A DNA stretch of 64,000 nucleotides from Haloplanus sp. HW8-1 (GCF_023703795.1 NZ_CP098518.1:1-64000); one strand, 5' to 3'. Counted from the stretch's first letter, positions 32,232 through 39,595 are shown. Numbers and translations: made by a program. Notes: generated from the letters alone by a model not told the origin.

Positions 32232-32793
32232 CGGCCCACCCCCCGGCCACGCGCGCGGCGGACCCGCTCGCGTCCGTGATCGTCACCGACTCCGCCGAGT
32301 AGGAGTCGATCGTGGCCTTGCCGTCGACGGGGATCGTGACGACGTCCCCGTCGGTGGTCTCGATCTCGACGTCGACCTCGCCCTCGACGATCGAGAGGAG
32401 GACGTGCTGCACGGTCTCGGCGGGGTCGATCTCGACGGGGTAGCTGTCGCTGCCACCGGTGTCGAACTCGCCCCCGCGGTCGTAGGTGTCGGTCTGGACG
32501 CTCGTCGAGACGGTAACCGCCCGCTCGTTGCTCCCGTCGATCCGGATGTTCGGGACGACGCGGACCGACGCGTCGACGTCGGTCTGGGACCGCGCCCACA
32601 GTGCGGTGAAGCGGTCGAGTTGACCGCTCTGGATCGCGCCCGCACGGAGCGGGAGCCCGGCGACGGGCTGGGCGGGCTTGTCGCCGGGGTAGAGGTAGAT
32701 CGGTGCGTCCTCGACGATGACCGAGTAGTCGTCCTCCATCGTCGACGGGACGAGTTCGACCCACTCGTCGCCGGGCACATTTCGAGACGCCAC
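32224..32793 (-). CDS. Candidate small major capsid protein (VP7-like)
   Basis: 189 residues from the GTG at 32793 (MASRNVPGDEWVELVPS), 8 bases after a GGAGG site; a GTG at 32802 is an alternative. Nearly all beta-strand by composition, with no helix anchor: the profile of a single jelly-roll. Sphaerolipovirus-type viruses use two such capsid proteins encoded side by side, and this gene and 32866-33387 would be the pair. Assignment is from size, order and style, not from a confirmed match. Confidence 0.5.
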   Translation of the reverse strand: MASRNVPGDEWVELVPSTMEDDYSVIVEDAPIYLYPGDKPAQPVAGLPLRAGAIQSGQLDRFTALWARSQTDVDASVRVVPNIRIDGSNERAVTVSTSVQTDTYDRGGEFDTGGSDSYPVEIDPAETVQHVLLSIVEGEVDVEIETTDGDVVTIPVDGKATIDSYSAESVTITDASGSAARVAGGWAGE

Positions 32794-32849
32794 TACGTCC
32801 ACCTCCCGAGCGTGCCGCTACCGGTCTGGATTCGATAAAGTTGGGTCAT
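32793..32849 (-). CDS. Possible 18-codon coupling ORF
   Basis: MTQLYRIQTGSGTLGRWT, starting with ATG after a GGAGG site. Its TAG overlaps the GTG of the next gene by one base. May be a translational coupler or a tiny structural peptide. Confidence 0.3.
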   Translation of the reverse strand: MTQLYRIQTGSGTLGRWT

Positions 32850-32865
32850 GGAGTAGTGCCTCCGG

Positions 32866-33387
32866 TTAGCCGACCTGACCGTAGCCGAGATGGACGTTGG
32901 AGTCGGTGCCGACCCGTGCGCCGTCGGCGTCGCTCCGGGCTCGAAGCCGGAGTTCGAGGTGCTTGTCCTCGGTCGCCCCGGGCGCGTGTTCCGGTAGGAC
33001 CGGCCGGTCGGTTCGGTCGTCGTTGACCGCGTCGTCCAGGTCCCCGGCGTCGGGGTTGATCGTGGTCTTCGCGATGACGTCCTCCTGGGTGGAGTCGGTG
33101 ATCGCGAGCACGACGTCGGCGTCCTCGATGACGTCGCCGTCGGCGAAGCCGCCGGACCCGTTGCCGGTTGCCTTGAACATCGCGTACACGTAGTTGGCGT
33201 TCCCCGCGTTCCGGTCGTCGGGACCGGCACCCCAGACGTACGCCTTGTCCGCAGGCACCTGAGTCGACCAGATGGTGATCTCCTGTCCGGCCTGGAGCTC
33301 GCGGTCGCTGTTGATCTCGCCTTCGTCGATCCGGACCGTCGAGACGCGACGGCCGAACTGATCCGAGGGGAGGAGATCTCGGCTCAC
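32866..33387 (-). CDS. Candidate large major capsid protein (VP4-like)
   Basis: 173 residues from the GTG at 33387 (MSRDLLPSDQFGRRVSTVRI). Features such as GQEITIWSTQVPADKAYVWGAG suggest a beta-barrel capsid protein of sphaerolipovirus type; the C-terminus is KHLELRLRARSDADGARVG. Second of the pair of beta-rich proteins at the head of the minus-strand operon. The 4-base overlap with the preceding membrane gene shows coupling. Confidence 0.5.
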   Translation of the reverse strand: MSRDLLPSDQFGRRVSTVRIDEGEINSDRELQAGQEITIWSTQVPADKAYVWGAGPDDRNAGNANYVYAMFKATGNGSGGFADGDVIEDADVVLAITDSTQEDVIAKTTINPDAGDLDDAVNDDRTDRPVLPEHAPGATEDKHLELRLRARSDADGARVGTDSNVHLGYGQVG

Positions 33388-33605
33388 ACCAGATCGACCC
33401 CCGAGTCCTCGCCGCTGGTCGGGTCGACCCCGATCAGCCCGCTGATGTAGTTGTTCGCCTTGTTCGCCAGCATCCCACCGACACCCTGCAACCACGCGAG
33501 CAGGCCGAAGCCGAGCGCGACGACGACGAGCGTCATCACGATGGACGACGTGTCGTCGCCGGTGTCGACTTCTTCGTCGGTGAACGGAATCGGTACTTCG
33601 GGCAT
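33384..33605 (-). CDS. Small virion-type membrane protein
   Basis: 73 residues: an acidic N-terminus, one long helix (SIVMTLVVVALGFGLLAWLQ) and a Gly/Asn-rich C-terminus (ANKANNYISGLIGVD). First gene of the minus-strand virion operon, transcribed away from the divergent promoter region at 33.61-33.69 kb. Confidence 0.6.
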   Translation of the reverse strand: MPEVPIPFTDEEVDTGDDTSSIVMTLVVVALGFGLLAWLQGVGGMLANKANNYISGLIGVDPTSGEDSGVDLV

Positions 33606-33641
33606 TCCGGCTCGACGTAGGGGCCGGTGTTGAATAGTCGC

Positions 33642-33657
33642 CGAACGGTACGGTTCG
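33642..33657. promoter_or_regulatory. Operator-like palindrome between divergent viral operons
   Basis: CGAAC-GGTACG-GTTCG: inverted repeat CGAAC/GTTCG. A related half site, CGCGAACGGTT, lies at 33670-33680. A TATA-like TATTTAAC at 33661 points to the plus-strand operon (start at 33691, leaderless). A likely switch point of the provirus. Confidence 0.45.
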
Positions 33658-33690
33658 ACCTATTTAACTCGCGAACGGTTAGGGGACTCC

Positions 33691-33825
33691 ATGCTCGGAG
33701 CCCTCGGGGGTGTGACGCTCCTTGCGATGATCCTGTCGTATCGTGTTGATAAACGGTTGGTACCGTGTGAGTGGGCCGTAGCGGTCGCCTTGATGGCGAT
33801 CCACACCTTCGAGGTGATGCCGTAA
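33691..33825 (+). CDS. Tiny membrane protein
   Basis: 44 residues, MLGALGGVTLLAMILSYRVD, with two short hydrophobic segments. The ATG lies 30 bases after the TATA-like box, consistent with a leaderless message. TAATG overlap with the next gene. Confidence 0.55.
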   Translation: MLGALGGVTLLAMILSYRVDKRLVPCEWAVAVALMAIHTFEVMP

Positions 33826-34283
33826 TGGAACCGTGCCCACGGTGCGGGTTACCGTTCGATAGCGTCCACGCTGCCGGCCAACACGCGTGGAAACAGCAGG
33901 ATGACGCCCACGAGGACGTCGAATCACTCGACGAGGGGCTGCTCCTCATCGCGGAGAACGGTAACGCGGACGGTAAACTACCCGACGACGGCGGGGAGGA
34001 ATCACCGTCGCCGAACGGTGCCGAGACGGTAATCGAGGACGGTGCGGACACGGTGGTCGACGACGGTACCGACACCGTGGCCGACGGTGGGAACCCCGCG
34101 CTCGACGCGCCCGATCCCGACCCCGACGCCGTCGTCACGGACGGTGGTGACCCGTCCGACGACGAACCGGAGTGCCCGGAGTGCGGTGGGAACCGCTACT
34201 TCGACGCGAGCGAGCACACGGACTACGCGTACGGCTGTGCCGACTGTTCGGGCGAAGAGTCGTGGGTGGTCTTCGATGAGTGA
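33825..34283 (+). CDS. Two-zinc-finger protein with acidic repetitive linker
   Basis: 152 residues. The N-terminus MEPCPRCGLPFDSVHAAGQH is a C2H2-like finger. The middle is a repetitive acidic linker (ETVIEDGADTVVDDGTDTVAD). The C-terminus has CPECGG and CADCSG pairs, a zinc ribbon. Probably nucleic-acid or protein binding. Confidence 0.65.
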   Translation: MEPCPRCGLPFDSVHAAGQHAWKQQDDAHEDVESLDEGLLLIAENGNADGKLPDDGGEESPSPNGAETVIEDGADTVVDDGTDTVADGGNPALDAPDPDPDAVVTDGGDPSDDEPECPECGGNRYFDASEHTDYAYGCADCSGEESWVVFDE

Positions 34284-34656
34284 CGTTCCGACGCCCGGAT
34301 CGACGCTCGGCGACGCCGTCGAAGACGGGGCCACAGAGGCGGCCAGCGCGGCCGCTGACGCCGCCGGGTCGTCCGGCGGTGGTATGGGGATCGTGGACAT
34401 CCTCATGCACACCGAGCCGGACCTCCGGCCGGCCGAGGTACAGCAACGTCTCGACGCCGGTCCCGCGGTCGCCCACGCGACGATCTTCGTCCGGAAGATC
34501 ATCCACGCCGCGGCGGGCGTCGGGGAGAAGGCCGGCGTGCCGGCGCTCGTCAACGCCGGCGCCGCGGGCTACCACTGGTTCACGAATCTCGACGTTGACG
34601 ACGACCAGGAGGACGACGAGGACGGTGACGACTTCGACGTCGAGGAGGTGGTGTGA
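34276..34656 (+). CDS. Hypothetical protein before the packaging ATPase
   Basis: 126 residues, MSDVPTPGSTLGDAVEDGAT, Ala/Gly-rich with an amphipathic middle and a strongly acidic tail (DVDDDQEDDEDGDDFDVEE). Overlaps the preceding gene by 8 bases and the ATPase gene by one (TGATG). Possibly an ATPase partner. Confidence 0.55.
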   Translation: MSDVPTPGSTLGDAVEDGATEAASAAADAAGSSGGGMGIVDILMHTEPDLRPAEVQQRLDAGPAVAHATIFVRKIIHAAAGVGEKAGVPALVNAGAAGYHWFTNLDVDDDQEDDEDGDDFDVEEVV

Positions 34657-35279
34657 TGCAGGCGTTCCACACGCTCGTCGCGGGCGACTCGGGCGGTGGG
34701 AAGACGACGTTCCTCCGGGAAGCCCACGACACCTACCCCGGCCTGTCGATCTGGATCGACCACTCCGACGACGGCGTCGACGGGATCACCGGCCGCGATC
34801 TCGACGGCGCCGAGACGGTCCGGAGCGAGCGGGAAGCCCGCCGATCGGACGCCACGCGGCTCCGGTGGCGGTGCGACGACCCACTCGACGCCGCCCGCGG
34901 TGCCCGCGCGGTCGCCCACGACTACCACCGCGAGACGGGGTACCCGACGCAGGTGATCGCCGACGAGGCACAGGACGGGATGCTCGCCGACGGCGACGTC
35001 GAGGCGGACAACCCGATCAAGAAGATGCTCCACGAGGATCGGGACAAGGCCTTGAAGGTGCAGGTGGCGACACAGGACCCGCAGGACCTCGAATACACGC
35101 CCCTCAAGCAGTGCAAATACTGGGTGTGGGTTGGCGAGTGGTCGACGTTCCACCGCGGGTTCATCAACTACTTCGACCTGCCGAAGTCGGAACTCCCGAC
35201 CGAACCCTACCAGGTGGTCGTATTCGACAAGCGGATGAACGTGCTGCACCGGACCGAGACGAAGGAGGGGTACGCGTGA
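34656..35279 (+). CDS. Viral DNA-packaging-type ATPase (FtsK/HerA class)
   Basis: 207 residues. P-loop GDSGGGKTTFLRE at the N-terminus and Walker B QVIADEAQDG near residue 105, followed by sensor-like QVATQDPQDLEYTPLKQ. This short single-domain form, with the P-loop within the first 20 residues, matches the genome-packaging ATPases of internal-membrane icosahedral viruses (the A32/FtsK-HerA group). It is the strongest viral marker of the element. ATG overlaps the stop of the preceding gene. Confidence 0.8.
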   Translation: MQAFHTLVAGDSGGGKTTFLREAHDTYPGLSIWIDHSDDGVDGITGRDLDGAETVRSEREARRSDATRLRWRCDDPLDAARGARAVAHDYHRETGYPTQVIADEAQDGMLADGDVEADNPIKKMLHEDRDKALKVQVATQDPQDLEYTPLKQCKYWVWVGEWSTFHRGFINYFDLPKSELPTEPYQVVVFDKRMNVLHRTETKEGYA

Positions 35280-35386
35280 GCGCGTACTGTCCGGCCTGTC
35301 GGATTCGGTACCTCGCCGCCGGCGACGAGGCGGAGTGTCCGGTGTGTGGTGACCCACCGAAGCGCGGGGGTGCGACACCGGCATGA
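35276..35386 (+). CDS. Tiny zinc-ribbon protein
   Basis: 36 residues from a GTG, MSAYCPACRIRYLAAGDEAE then CPVCGD: two CxxC knuckles. Overlaps the genes on both sides by 4 bases. Confidence 0.6.
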   Translation: MSAYCPACRIRYLAAGDEAECPVCGDPPKRGGATPA

Positions 35387-35832
35387 AGCGGTACCGTCTC
35401 TCGCGGAACGAACGGCGTCGGTTGCAGGAGGACACCGGCGACCTCGCCGAGACGATCGCGACCGACGTCTACTCGGGATACTCCCGCTTCGTCGACGCGC
35501 CTTGGTTCGACGGGCGGAGGGAGAGCGGTGCCGTCCTCGAAGTCAAGTCGGCCCTGTCGACGCTCGGGAGCGGTGCCGACGGTCGCTTTCGGCTGTGGCG
35601 AGAGCAACACGAGAAACTCGTCGAGCACGACCGCGACGGGAGCGCCCGGTACGCGTTCGTGTTGTTCGACGTCTCCGGTCGGGAACCCACGGCGCTGCTG
35701 AAACAGCGCGAGCCGGCGACAGTCGGCCGGCAGATCGGCGCCCGCGGTGGGTGGGGGCCGAGCGGTCACGACTCGCAGGGAGAGCAGTACAAGTTGCCGA
35801 TCAGTGCGGTTTTCGAGGACTACGACTCATGA
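35383..35832 (+). CDS. Putative ExK nuclease-like protein
   Basis: 149 residues. A core of the form GAVLEVKSALSTLG, GRFRLWREQHEKLV and ARYAFVLFD suggests a PD-(D/E)xK-type fold with E-V-K as the metal motif; the leading Asp is uncertain. A clear relative occurs at 42961-43344 in the second element (KYEVKSTV, YRLWEDQHVSLV, WYAFVLYD, GGWNLSGH). Possible role in genome resolution or host DNA attack. ATG start overlapping the preceding stop. Confidence 0.55.
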   Translation: MKRYRLSRNERRRLQEDTGDLAETIATDVYSGYSRFVDAPWFDGRRESGAVLEVKSALSTLGSGADGRFRLWREQHEKLVEHDRDGSARYAFVLFDVSGREPTALLKQREPATVGRQIGARGGWGPSGHDSQGEQYKLPISAVFEDYDS

Positions 35833-36134
35833 GCGACGACAACCCGAACACCGAGATCGAACGCGCGACGTGGAACGTCTACGAAAAGTCCCACCCGACG
35901 TGGGCGGTGAAGCTCCCGGTCGACGTGACCATCCCGACCCGCGAGGGCGTCGTCGAGGGCGAAGGTGGCGACTACCTGTGCATCGACTCGGACGGCGGAC
36001 TGTACCCGTGCGACGCCGACACGTTCGAGGAGATGTACGAACCGGCCGACTGGGGTGACGACGACGTCGACGAGAAGGTAACGCTCGCGGTGGTCGACGA
36101 CGACGGTGAACTAACGCCGGTGATGGACGAGTGA
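35829..36134 (+). CDS. Acidic hypothetical protein
   Basis: 101 residues. PTWAVKLPVDVTIPTREGVVEG, then a C-terminal VTLAVVDDDGELTPVMDE that recurs as VTLAVIDDDGEMTPVVPE in the gene at 36609. The rest is different, so the two share a tail module. Confidence 0.55.
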   Translation: MSDDNPNTEIERATWNVYEKSHPTWAVKLPVDVTIPTREGVVEGEGGDYLCIDSDGGLYPCDADTFEEMYEPADWGDDDVDEKVTLAVVDDDGELTPVMDE

Positions 36135-36466
36135 TCGAAACGCTCGCCGTGTACGCGGGGGCGCTTTTCGTCGGTGTGGTAGCCGCTTCGCTGTTCGCCG
36201 TGAAGTTCGGCTTCGTCGATCCGGAGCCCGCCGGCTGTTCCGGCCACCACTTCGAGCGGCGGGGAGAGACCTACGACTACCGCATCAAGACGACCGGGGG
36301 ATACGGTCGCACCCAATACATCGTCGAGAAGAAGATCCGAAAGGCGTGCGGACACGACGGGTGTTCTGAGGAACGAACCGAGTGGAAGTACGTGGACGAC
36401 TCCAAACAGATTCGAGAAGCGAAGGCGATACTTGCGGATCATCTCTCTCCGGAGGGATCGGACTGA
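36131..36466 (+). CDS. Anchored protein with possible metal site
   Basis: 111 residues from a GTG. N-terminal helix (LAVYAGALFVGVVAASLFAV), then a cytoplasm-like domain with GCSGHHFERR and ACGHDGCSEER, which could bind a metal. Unknown function. Confidence 0.55.
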   Translation: MIETLAVYAGALFVGVVAASLFAVKFGFVDPEPAGCSGHHFERRGETYDYRIKTTGGYGRTQYIVEKKIRKACGHDGCSEERTEWKYVDDSKQIREAKAILADHLSPEGSD

Positions 36467-36609
36467 TGGCGGGAACGTTTGTCTGTCCCGACTGTGAGTG
36501 TCGTATCTACTGTCCGGAGTGGGACGGTGGCAAGGCACCGGTCTGCCAGCATCACGACCGTATCCCAGCGGCCGACCTCTACGAGACGGAGATGGTGGTG
36601 GTCGACTGA
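36466..36609 (+). CDS. Tiny zinc-binding protein
   Basis: 47 residues, MAGTFVCPDCECRIYCPEWD, then CQHHD: a treble-Cys and His set. Overlaps both neighbours by one base. Confidence 0.55.
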   Translation: MAGTFVCPDCECRIYCPEWDGGKAPVCQHHDRIPAADLYETEMVVVD

Positions 36610-36947
36610 TGACGTTCACCGCGTTCTACGTGTTCCGTGACGAGGACCGGACCCGGATCGACGTCGACGGCGACGTGCTCGGCTGGGGCGTCGAGTTTCC
36701 GTCCGGGGAGTGTTACGTCGACTGGAACCGCGACGCGTTCCCCGAGGACGACCGTCTCGACCACCCGCACGTCTCGAAGTACGGGAGCATCCGCGACGTC
36801 GAGCAGGGCACGGGCGGCAAGGTCTCCATCGCCGAGGAGATCGCCCGCGTCCCTGACGGCGACGATGGCGACGTCCCCGACGAGACCTACGTCACTCTCG
36901 CTGTGATCGACGACGACGGTGAAATGACTCCGGTGGTGCCGGAGTGA
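36609..36947 (+). CDS. Hypothetical protein sharing a tail with 35829-36134
   Basis: 112 residues, MTFTAFYVFRDEDRTRIDVD; ends VTLAVIDDDGEMTPVVPE. No known domain. Confidence 0.55.
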   Translation: MTFTAFYVFRDEDRTRIDVDGDVLGWGVEFPSGECYVDWNRDAFPEDDRLDHPHVSKYGSIRDVEQGTGGKVSIAEEIARVPDGDDGDVPDETYVTLAVIDDDGEMTPVVPE

Positions 36948-37033
36948 CCGGGGGAGAAATCGGCGTAGTGGCCGGCGTTGTCATGATCTACGGCTTCGCC
37001 ATCGTCGCGGATCAACTTGGGTGGTTGGAGTGA
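36944..37033 (+). CDS. Single-helix micropeptide
   Basis: 29 residues from a GTG, MTGGEIGVVAGVVMIYGFAI then VADQLGWLE. Essentially one membrane helix. Overlaps both neighbours by 4 bases, which argues that it is translated. Confidence 0.4.
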   Translation: MTGGEIGVVAGVVMIYGFAIVADQLGWLE

Positions 37034-37212
37034 CCGCCGGCGCGTTCCTCCGGTGGCTCCCGCGCCGGCTGTGGTGTAGTGTCGCCGGTCACCGGTTCGT
37101 CTCGGCAGAGGTGCCGTCTCCGTACGGGATCGTCGACGGCTACGAGTGTACCCGGTGCGGGGAGTCGAGCCGCTTCCTGTTCGTCTGGCAGAGGACCGTC
37201 GGCGATGACTGA
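37030..37212 (+). CDS. Small basic zinc-knuckle protein
   Basis: 60 residues from a GTG; CSVAGH near residue 16 and CTRCGE near 43 could form one zinc site. Basic N-terminus. Confidence 0.5.
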   Translation: MTAGAFLRWLPRRLWCSVAGHRFVSAEVPSPYGIVDGYECTRCGESSRFLFVWQRTVGDD

Positions 37213-37348
37213 CGACGTTCCGAGCATCTGTCTCAAGCGTCGGTCGGCCCCGTTCCGGTGGCTGTTCGGTGAGCGGGACGACCTCGCCGACGCCTGCGAG
37301 GAGACGGACGGGTATTGTGCCTACTGCCACAGTCGGATCGCAGGATGA
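37205..37348 (+). CDS. Tiny Cys-containing protein
   Basis: 47 residues, MTDDVPSICLKRRSAPFRWL, with CAYCHS near the end. Overlaps both neighbours. Confidence 0.45.
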   Translation: MTDDVPSICLKRRSAPFRWLFGERDDLADACEETDGYCAYCHSRIAG

Positions 37349-37464
37349 CACGCCTTTCGTGGGAGACCGCGTGTGCCTTCGACGTGATGGGGAACGTCCC
37401 CTTCAGCCTGAAAGGAGAGATCTACGCCGCGATAGAGAACCACGAAAGGTTCGAGCGGACGTGA
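37345..37464 (+). CDS. Tiny hypothetical protein
   Basis: 39 residues, MTRLSWETACAFDVMGNVPF. Starts in a 4-base overlap and ends the run of coupled genes. No motif. Confidence 0.4.
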   Translation: MTRLSWETACAFDVMGNVPFSLKGEIYAAIENHERFERT

Positions 37465-37575
37465 CCGAGAATCATAGAAAGTCGGTCACTCTCCGGCCCG
37501 ATCACCCCCGTCGACCCCACCGTAAAGACTAGAAGTACACGGACTGTTGACTGATTTGTGAGGTAATCGGTCACG

Positions 37576-38160
37576 ATGAAGATGGAGGATCACGACGACC
37601 ACGACGGTAGGAAGGTATGGCTCCGCCCCGAGGAAGTCGACACCCTGCTCGACGAAGCCGACGGGACCACACAGACGGTCGCGCTCGGACTACTCGCCCG
37701 GTGCGGGCTCCGCGTCGCCGAGGCCGCCGACGTGACGCCCGCCGACGTCGTCGACACGCCCGTCGGCCCGTTCGTCCGCGTGCAGGACGGGAAGGGATCG
37801 AAGTACCGAGAGACACCCGTGCCGGGCGACCTCGCGGCGACCATGCGGGCGCTCGCCGACGTGCGCGACGACGCGGCCGACACGCCGCTCGTCGACCGCT
37901 CGCCGCGTACGATCCGGCGGTGGGTCACTACAGCGGGCGAGCGGCTGTACGCCGACACCGGCGACGACGGATGGACCTACCTCGGTCCGCACGATCTCCG
38001 GCGGACGTGGGGCACCCTGCTCGTCGAGCGCGAAGTTGAGCCCGGCCTCGTCATGGAGTGGGGCGGCTGGGAGGACTGGGACACGTTTCGGGAGCACTAC
38101 CTCGGCGCGTACAGTCTCGACGCGCAACAGCGCGGGATGGAAAAGGTCGACTGGCTCTAA
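37576..38160 (+). CDS. Short tyrosine recombinase (catalytic domain only)
   Basis: 194 residues. Catalytic residues can be assigned: Arg in GLRVAEA, Lys in GKGSKYRETP, HxxR in PHDLRRTWG, the Trp/His position in GGWEDWDTF and Tyr in REHYLGAYS. The N-terminal core-binding domain of normal Xer/Int proteins is missing. A fragment of a relative lies at 43447-43662. In both places the 3' end overlaps a convergent vapC by 4 bases. It could be an accessory invertase or resolvase beside the main integrase at 41677. Confidence 0.75.
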   Translation: MKMEDHDDHDGRKVWLRPEEVDTLLDEADGTTQTVALGLLARCGLRVAEAADVTPADVVDTPVGPFVRVQDGKGSKYRETPVPGDLAATMRALADVRDDAADTPLVDRSPRTIRRWVTTAGERLYADTGDDGWTYLGPHDLRRTWGTLLVEREVEPGLVMEWGGWEDWDTFREHYLGAYSLDAQQRGMEKVDWL

Positions 38161-38588
38161 TCAGCTGCGTATAGTTCGACGTTCAGCCCGGACACCCCTG
38201 CTTGCTTCTGTATCCGATTCACGAAGTCCCGCTTATCGTCCGTCACGACCGGCTCCTCTAACTCGACTGCGGTCGCCGCGATGATCGCGTCCGCGGACCC
38301 GACACCGATGTCGTTCGGATCGGCCGCCTGCGTTTCTCCCTCGATTTCTCCCGCCCGCTTCGCTATCGGTGCCGTGAGTTCAACCTGCGGAAGCCCATCA
38401 AGGAGTCGCTCGAACTTCCGGCGGTTGTGTTCCGGACGTGTTCCTTTCCCGACCGCGACCCACAACTCGAACATCACGATCCGCGGGACTCGCCGCGGAA
38501 ATCCCTCGCGTTCGATTCGTCGGGCCGTCTCGACTGCCTCCGGCCGGTCGTTGTCCAGATCTATCAGAAAATTCGTATCGAGGATCAT
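38157..38588 (-). CDS. vapC: VapC-type PIN-domain toxin
   Basis: 143 residues: MILDTNFLIDL with the first acidic residue (D4), a second acid in VMFELWVAV, and GSADAIIAATAVELEEPVVTDDKRDF with the last acids. PIN ribonuclease toxins cleave tRNA or rRNA. Cognate antitoxin gene directly upstream. Confidence 0.85.
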   Translation of the reverse strand: MILDTNFLIDLDNDRPEAVETARRIEREGFPRRVPRIVMFELWVAVGKGTRPEHNRRKFERLLDGLPQVELTAPIAKRAGEIEGETQAADPNDIGVGSADAIIAATAVELEEPVVTDDKRDFVNRIQKQAGVSGLNVELYAAD

Positions 38589-38594
38589 CCCGCG

Positions 38595-38837
38595 CTACGA
38601 ACCCTTTTCGTCGAGCTTCGCGGCCGACTCGGCGTCCGCGCGTGCCGTCCGCTTCAGCGCTTCCTTCTGCTCTGCCGCCCGCTCCGCGTCGTACTCCTCG
38701 CCCTCGTCGGCGAGATCGAGAAGCGACACGTCTTCGATGAGCCGAGCGACGGCGTCCGAAAACGTCTCATCCTCCCGCTTGTGGGCTTTCACCCGCTCGT
38801 ACACGTCGTCATCCAGTCGAACGTTCTTGGTTCCCAT
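38595..38837 (-). CDS. vapB: VapB-type antitoxin
   Basis: 80 residues, MGTKNVRLDDDVYERVKAHK with EDETFSDAVARLIED: the haloarchaeal VapB pattern of a short DNA-binding N-terminus and an acidic toxin-binding tail. ATG at 38837, 6 bases before vapC. A GTATAC palindrome near 38840 may be its own operator. Confidence 0.8.
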   Translation of the reverse strand: MGTKNVRLDDDVYERVKAHKREDETFSDAVARLIEDVSLLDLADEGEEYDAERAAEQKEALKRTARADAESAAKLDEKGS

Positions 38838-38875
38838 GTGTATACGTCTGTGAACGAGCGGCTTCAGGCTTTCCC

Positions 38876-38917
38876 TCACCCGAACCCAGCCCACCAACCC
38901 GGTCGCACCTTATCGGG
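38876..38917 (-). pseudogene. 3' remnant of a winged-helix gene
   Basis: The last 13 codons (PDKVRPGWWAGFG) and stop of the winged-helix gene type found complete at 39254-39595 and 44317-44646. It stands in the place where the complete gene stands before vapB in the second cassette. Confidence 0.6.
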
Positions 38918-38997
38918 CGTATCGTGTCGCGGGCTAGCGATTTATACTGCGACCGTCCCACGCCGGGAACGGCGTCCGCGAGGACGCCTGTGTCGAA

Positions 38998-39150
38998 ATG
39001 AAGGTCGCGCTGATAGAGTCGCTTACTACACCGTCCGTCGGAGCGTTGACCGGCGCGGCGTTGCTGTACGTGGGCCGGCCCGTCGGCGGCGTGCTGTTCG
39101 CCGCCTCGTTGGCCGTCTACGCCCTCGTGCAGTACTACCGCGTCGAGTAG
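38998..39150 (+). CDS. Small two-helix membrane protein
   Basis: 50 residues, MKVALIESLTTPSVGALTGA then LLYVGRPVGGVLFAASLAVY: two helices. TATA-like TTTATACT lies at 38940, and a hairpin terminator candidate starts 2 bases after the stop. It is inserted between the winged-helix remnant and a complete winged-helix gene. Confidence 0.5.
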   Translation: MKVALIESLTTPSVGALTGAALLYVGRPVGGVLFAASLAVYALVQYYRVE

Positions 39151-39152
39151 CC

Positions 39153-39170
39153 ACCCACCGCGAGGTGGGT
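39153..39170 (+). terminator. Hairpin terminator candidate
   Basis: ACCCACC-GCGA-GGTGGGT, perfect 7-bp stem, followed by TTCGG, right after the small membrane protein gene. Confidence 0.45.
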
Positions 39171-39253
39171 TTCGGTGTAGACGACGACTCTCGTTGCTTG
39201 TCGACGTGCAGGCCCGTCGACGCCTGAACGTGTATCCTGCAGGAACTAGAAAC

Positions 39254-39595
39254 TTACCCGAACCCCGCCCACCAACCGGGCCGTAGCTTATCGGGCGGGC
39301 GCATCGCCGGGAGCGGCCGTCTCAACTCGGCGTCGACGTCCCCGTCGAGATACATCTCGCCCCACGTCGTAATCTCGTACTCGTCGTCGAGGCCGACGTC
39401 GCGGAAGTAGACGTCGACGAACCCCGCGTTCGCCAGGACGCGACACCGGCGCTCGATCCGGCGGCGGTCGCCCTCGACGCCCTGCTCGTAGGCGATCTCC
39501 CACGCCGTCGCCGTCGACACCGACGACAGGTGTTCGATGATGCGGTCGTCGGTGTGCGTCATCCAGCGCCCGCATCGACGGATCACGTCTGTCAT
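39254..39595 (-). CDS. Winged-helix regulator (phage-repressor-like)
   Basis: 113 residues: WMTHTDDRIIEHLSSVSTA, TAWEIAYEQGVEGDRRRIERR and CRVLANAGFVDVYFRDVG make a winged helix of the kind common in haloarchaeal proviruses (PhiH1 repressor-like). The tail PPDKLRPGWWAGFG is shared with two other sites in the window. It lies immediately downstream of a second winged-helix gene. Confidence 0.75.
   Translation of the reverse strand: MTDVIRRCGRWMTHTDDRIIEHLSSVSTATAWEIAYEQGVEGDRRRIERRCRVLANAGFVDVYFRDVGLDDEYEITTWGEMYLDGDVDAELRRPLPAMRPPDKLRPGWWAGFG

Noticed and set aside
38427-39227. Plus-strand frame across the vapB region
   Set aside because: Antisense to vapC/vapB and covering the remnant and intergenic DNA; no motif.
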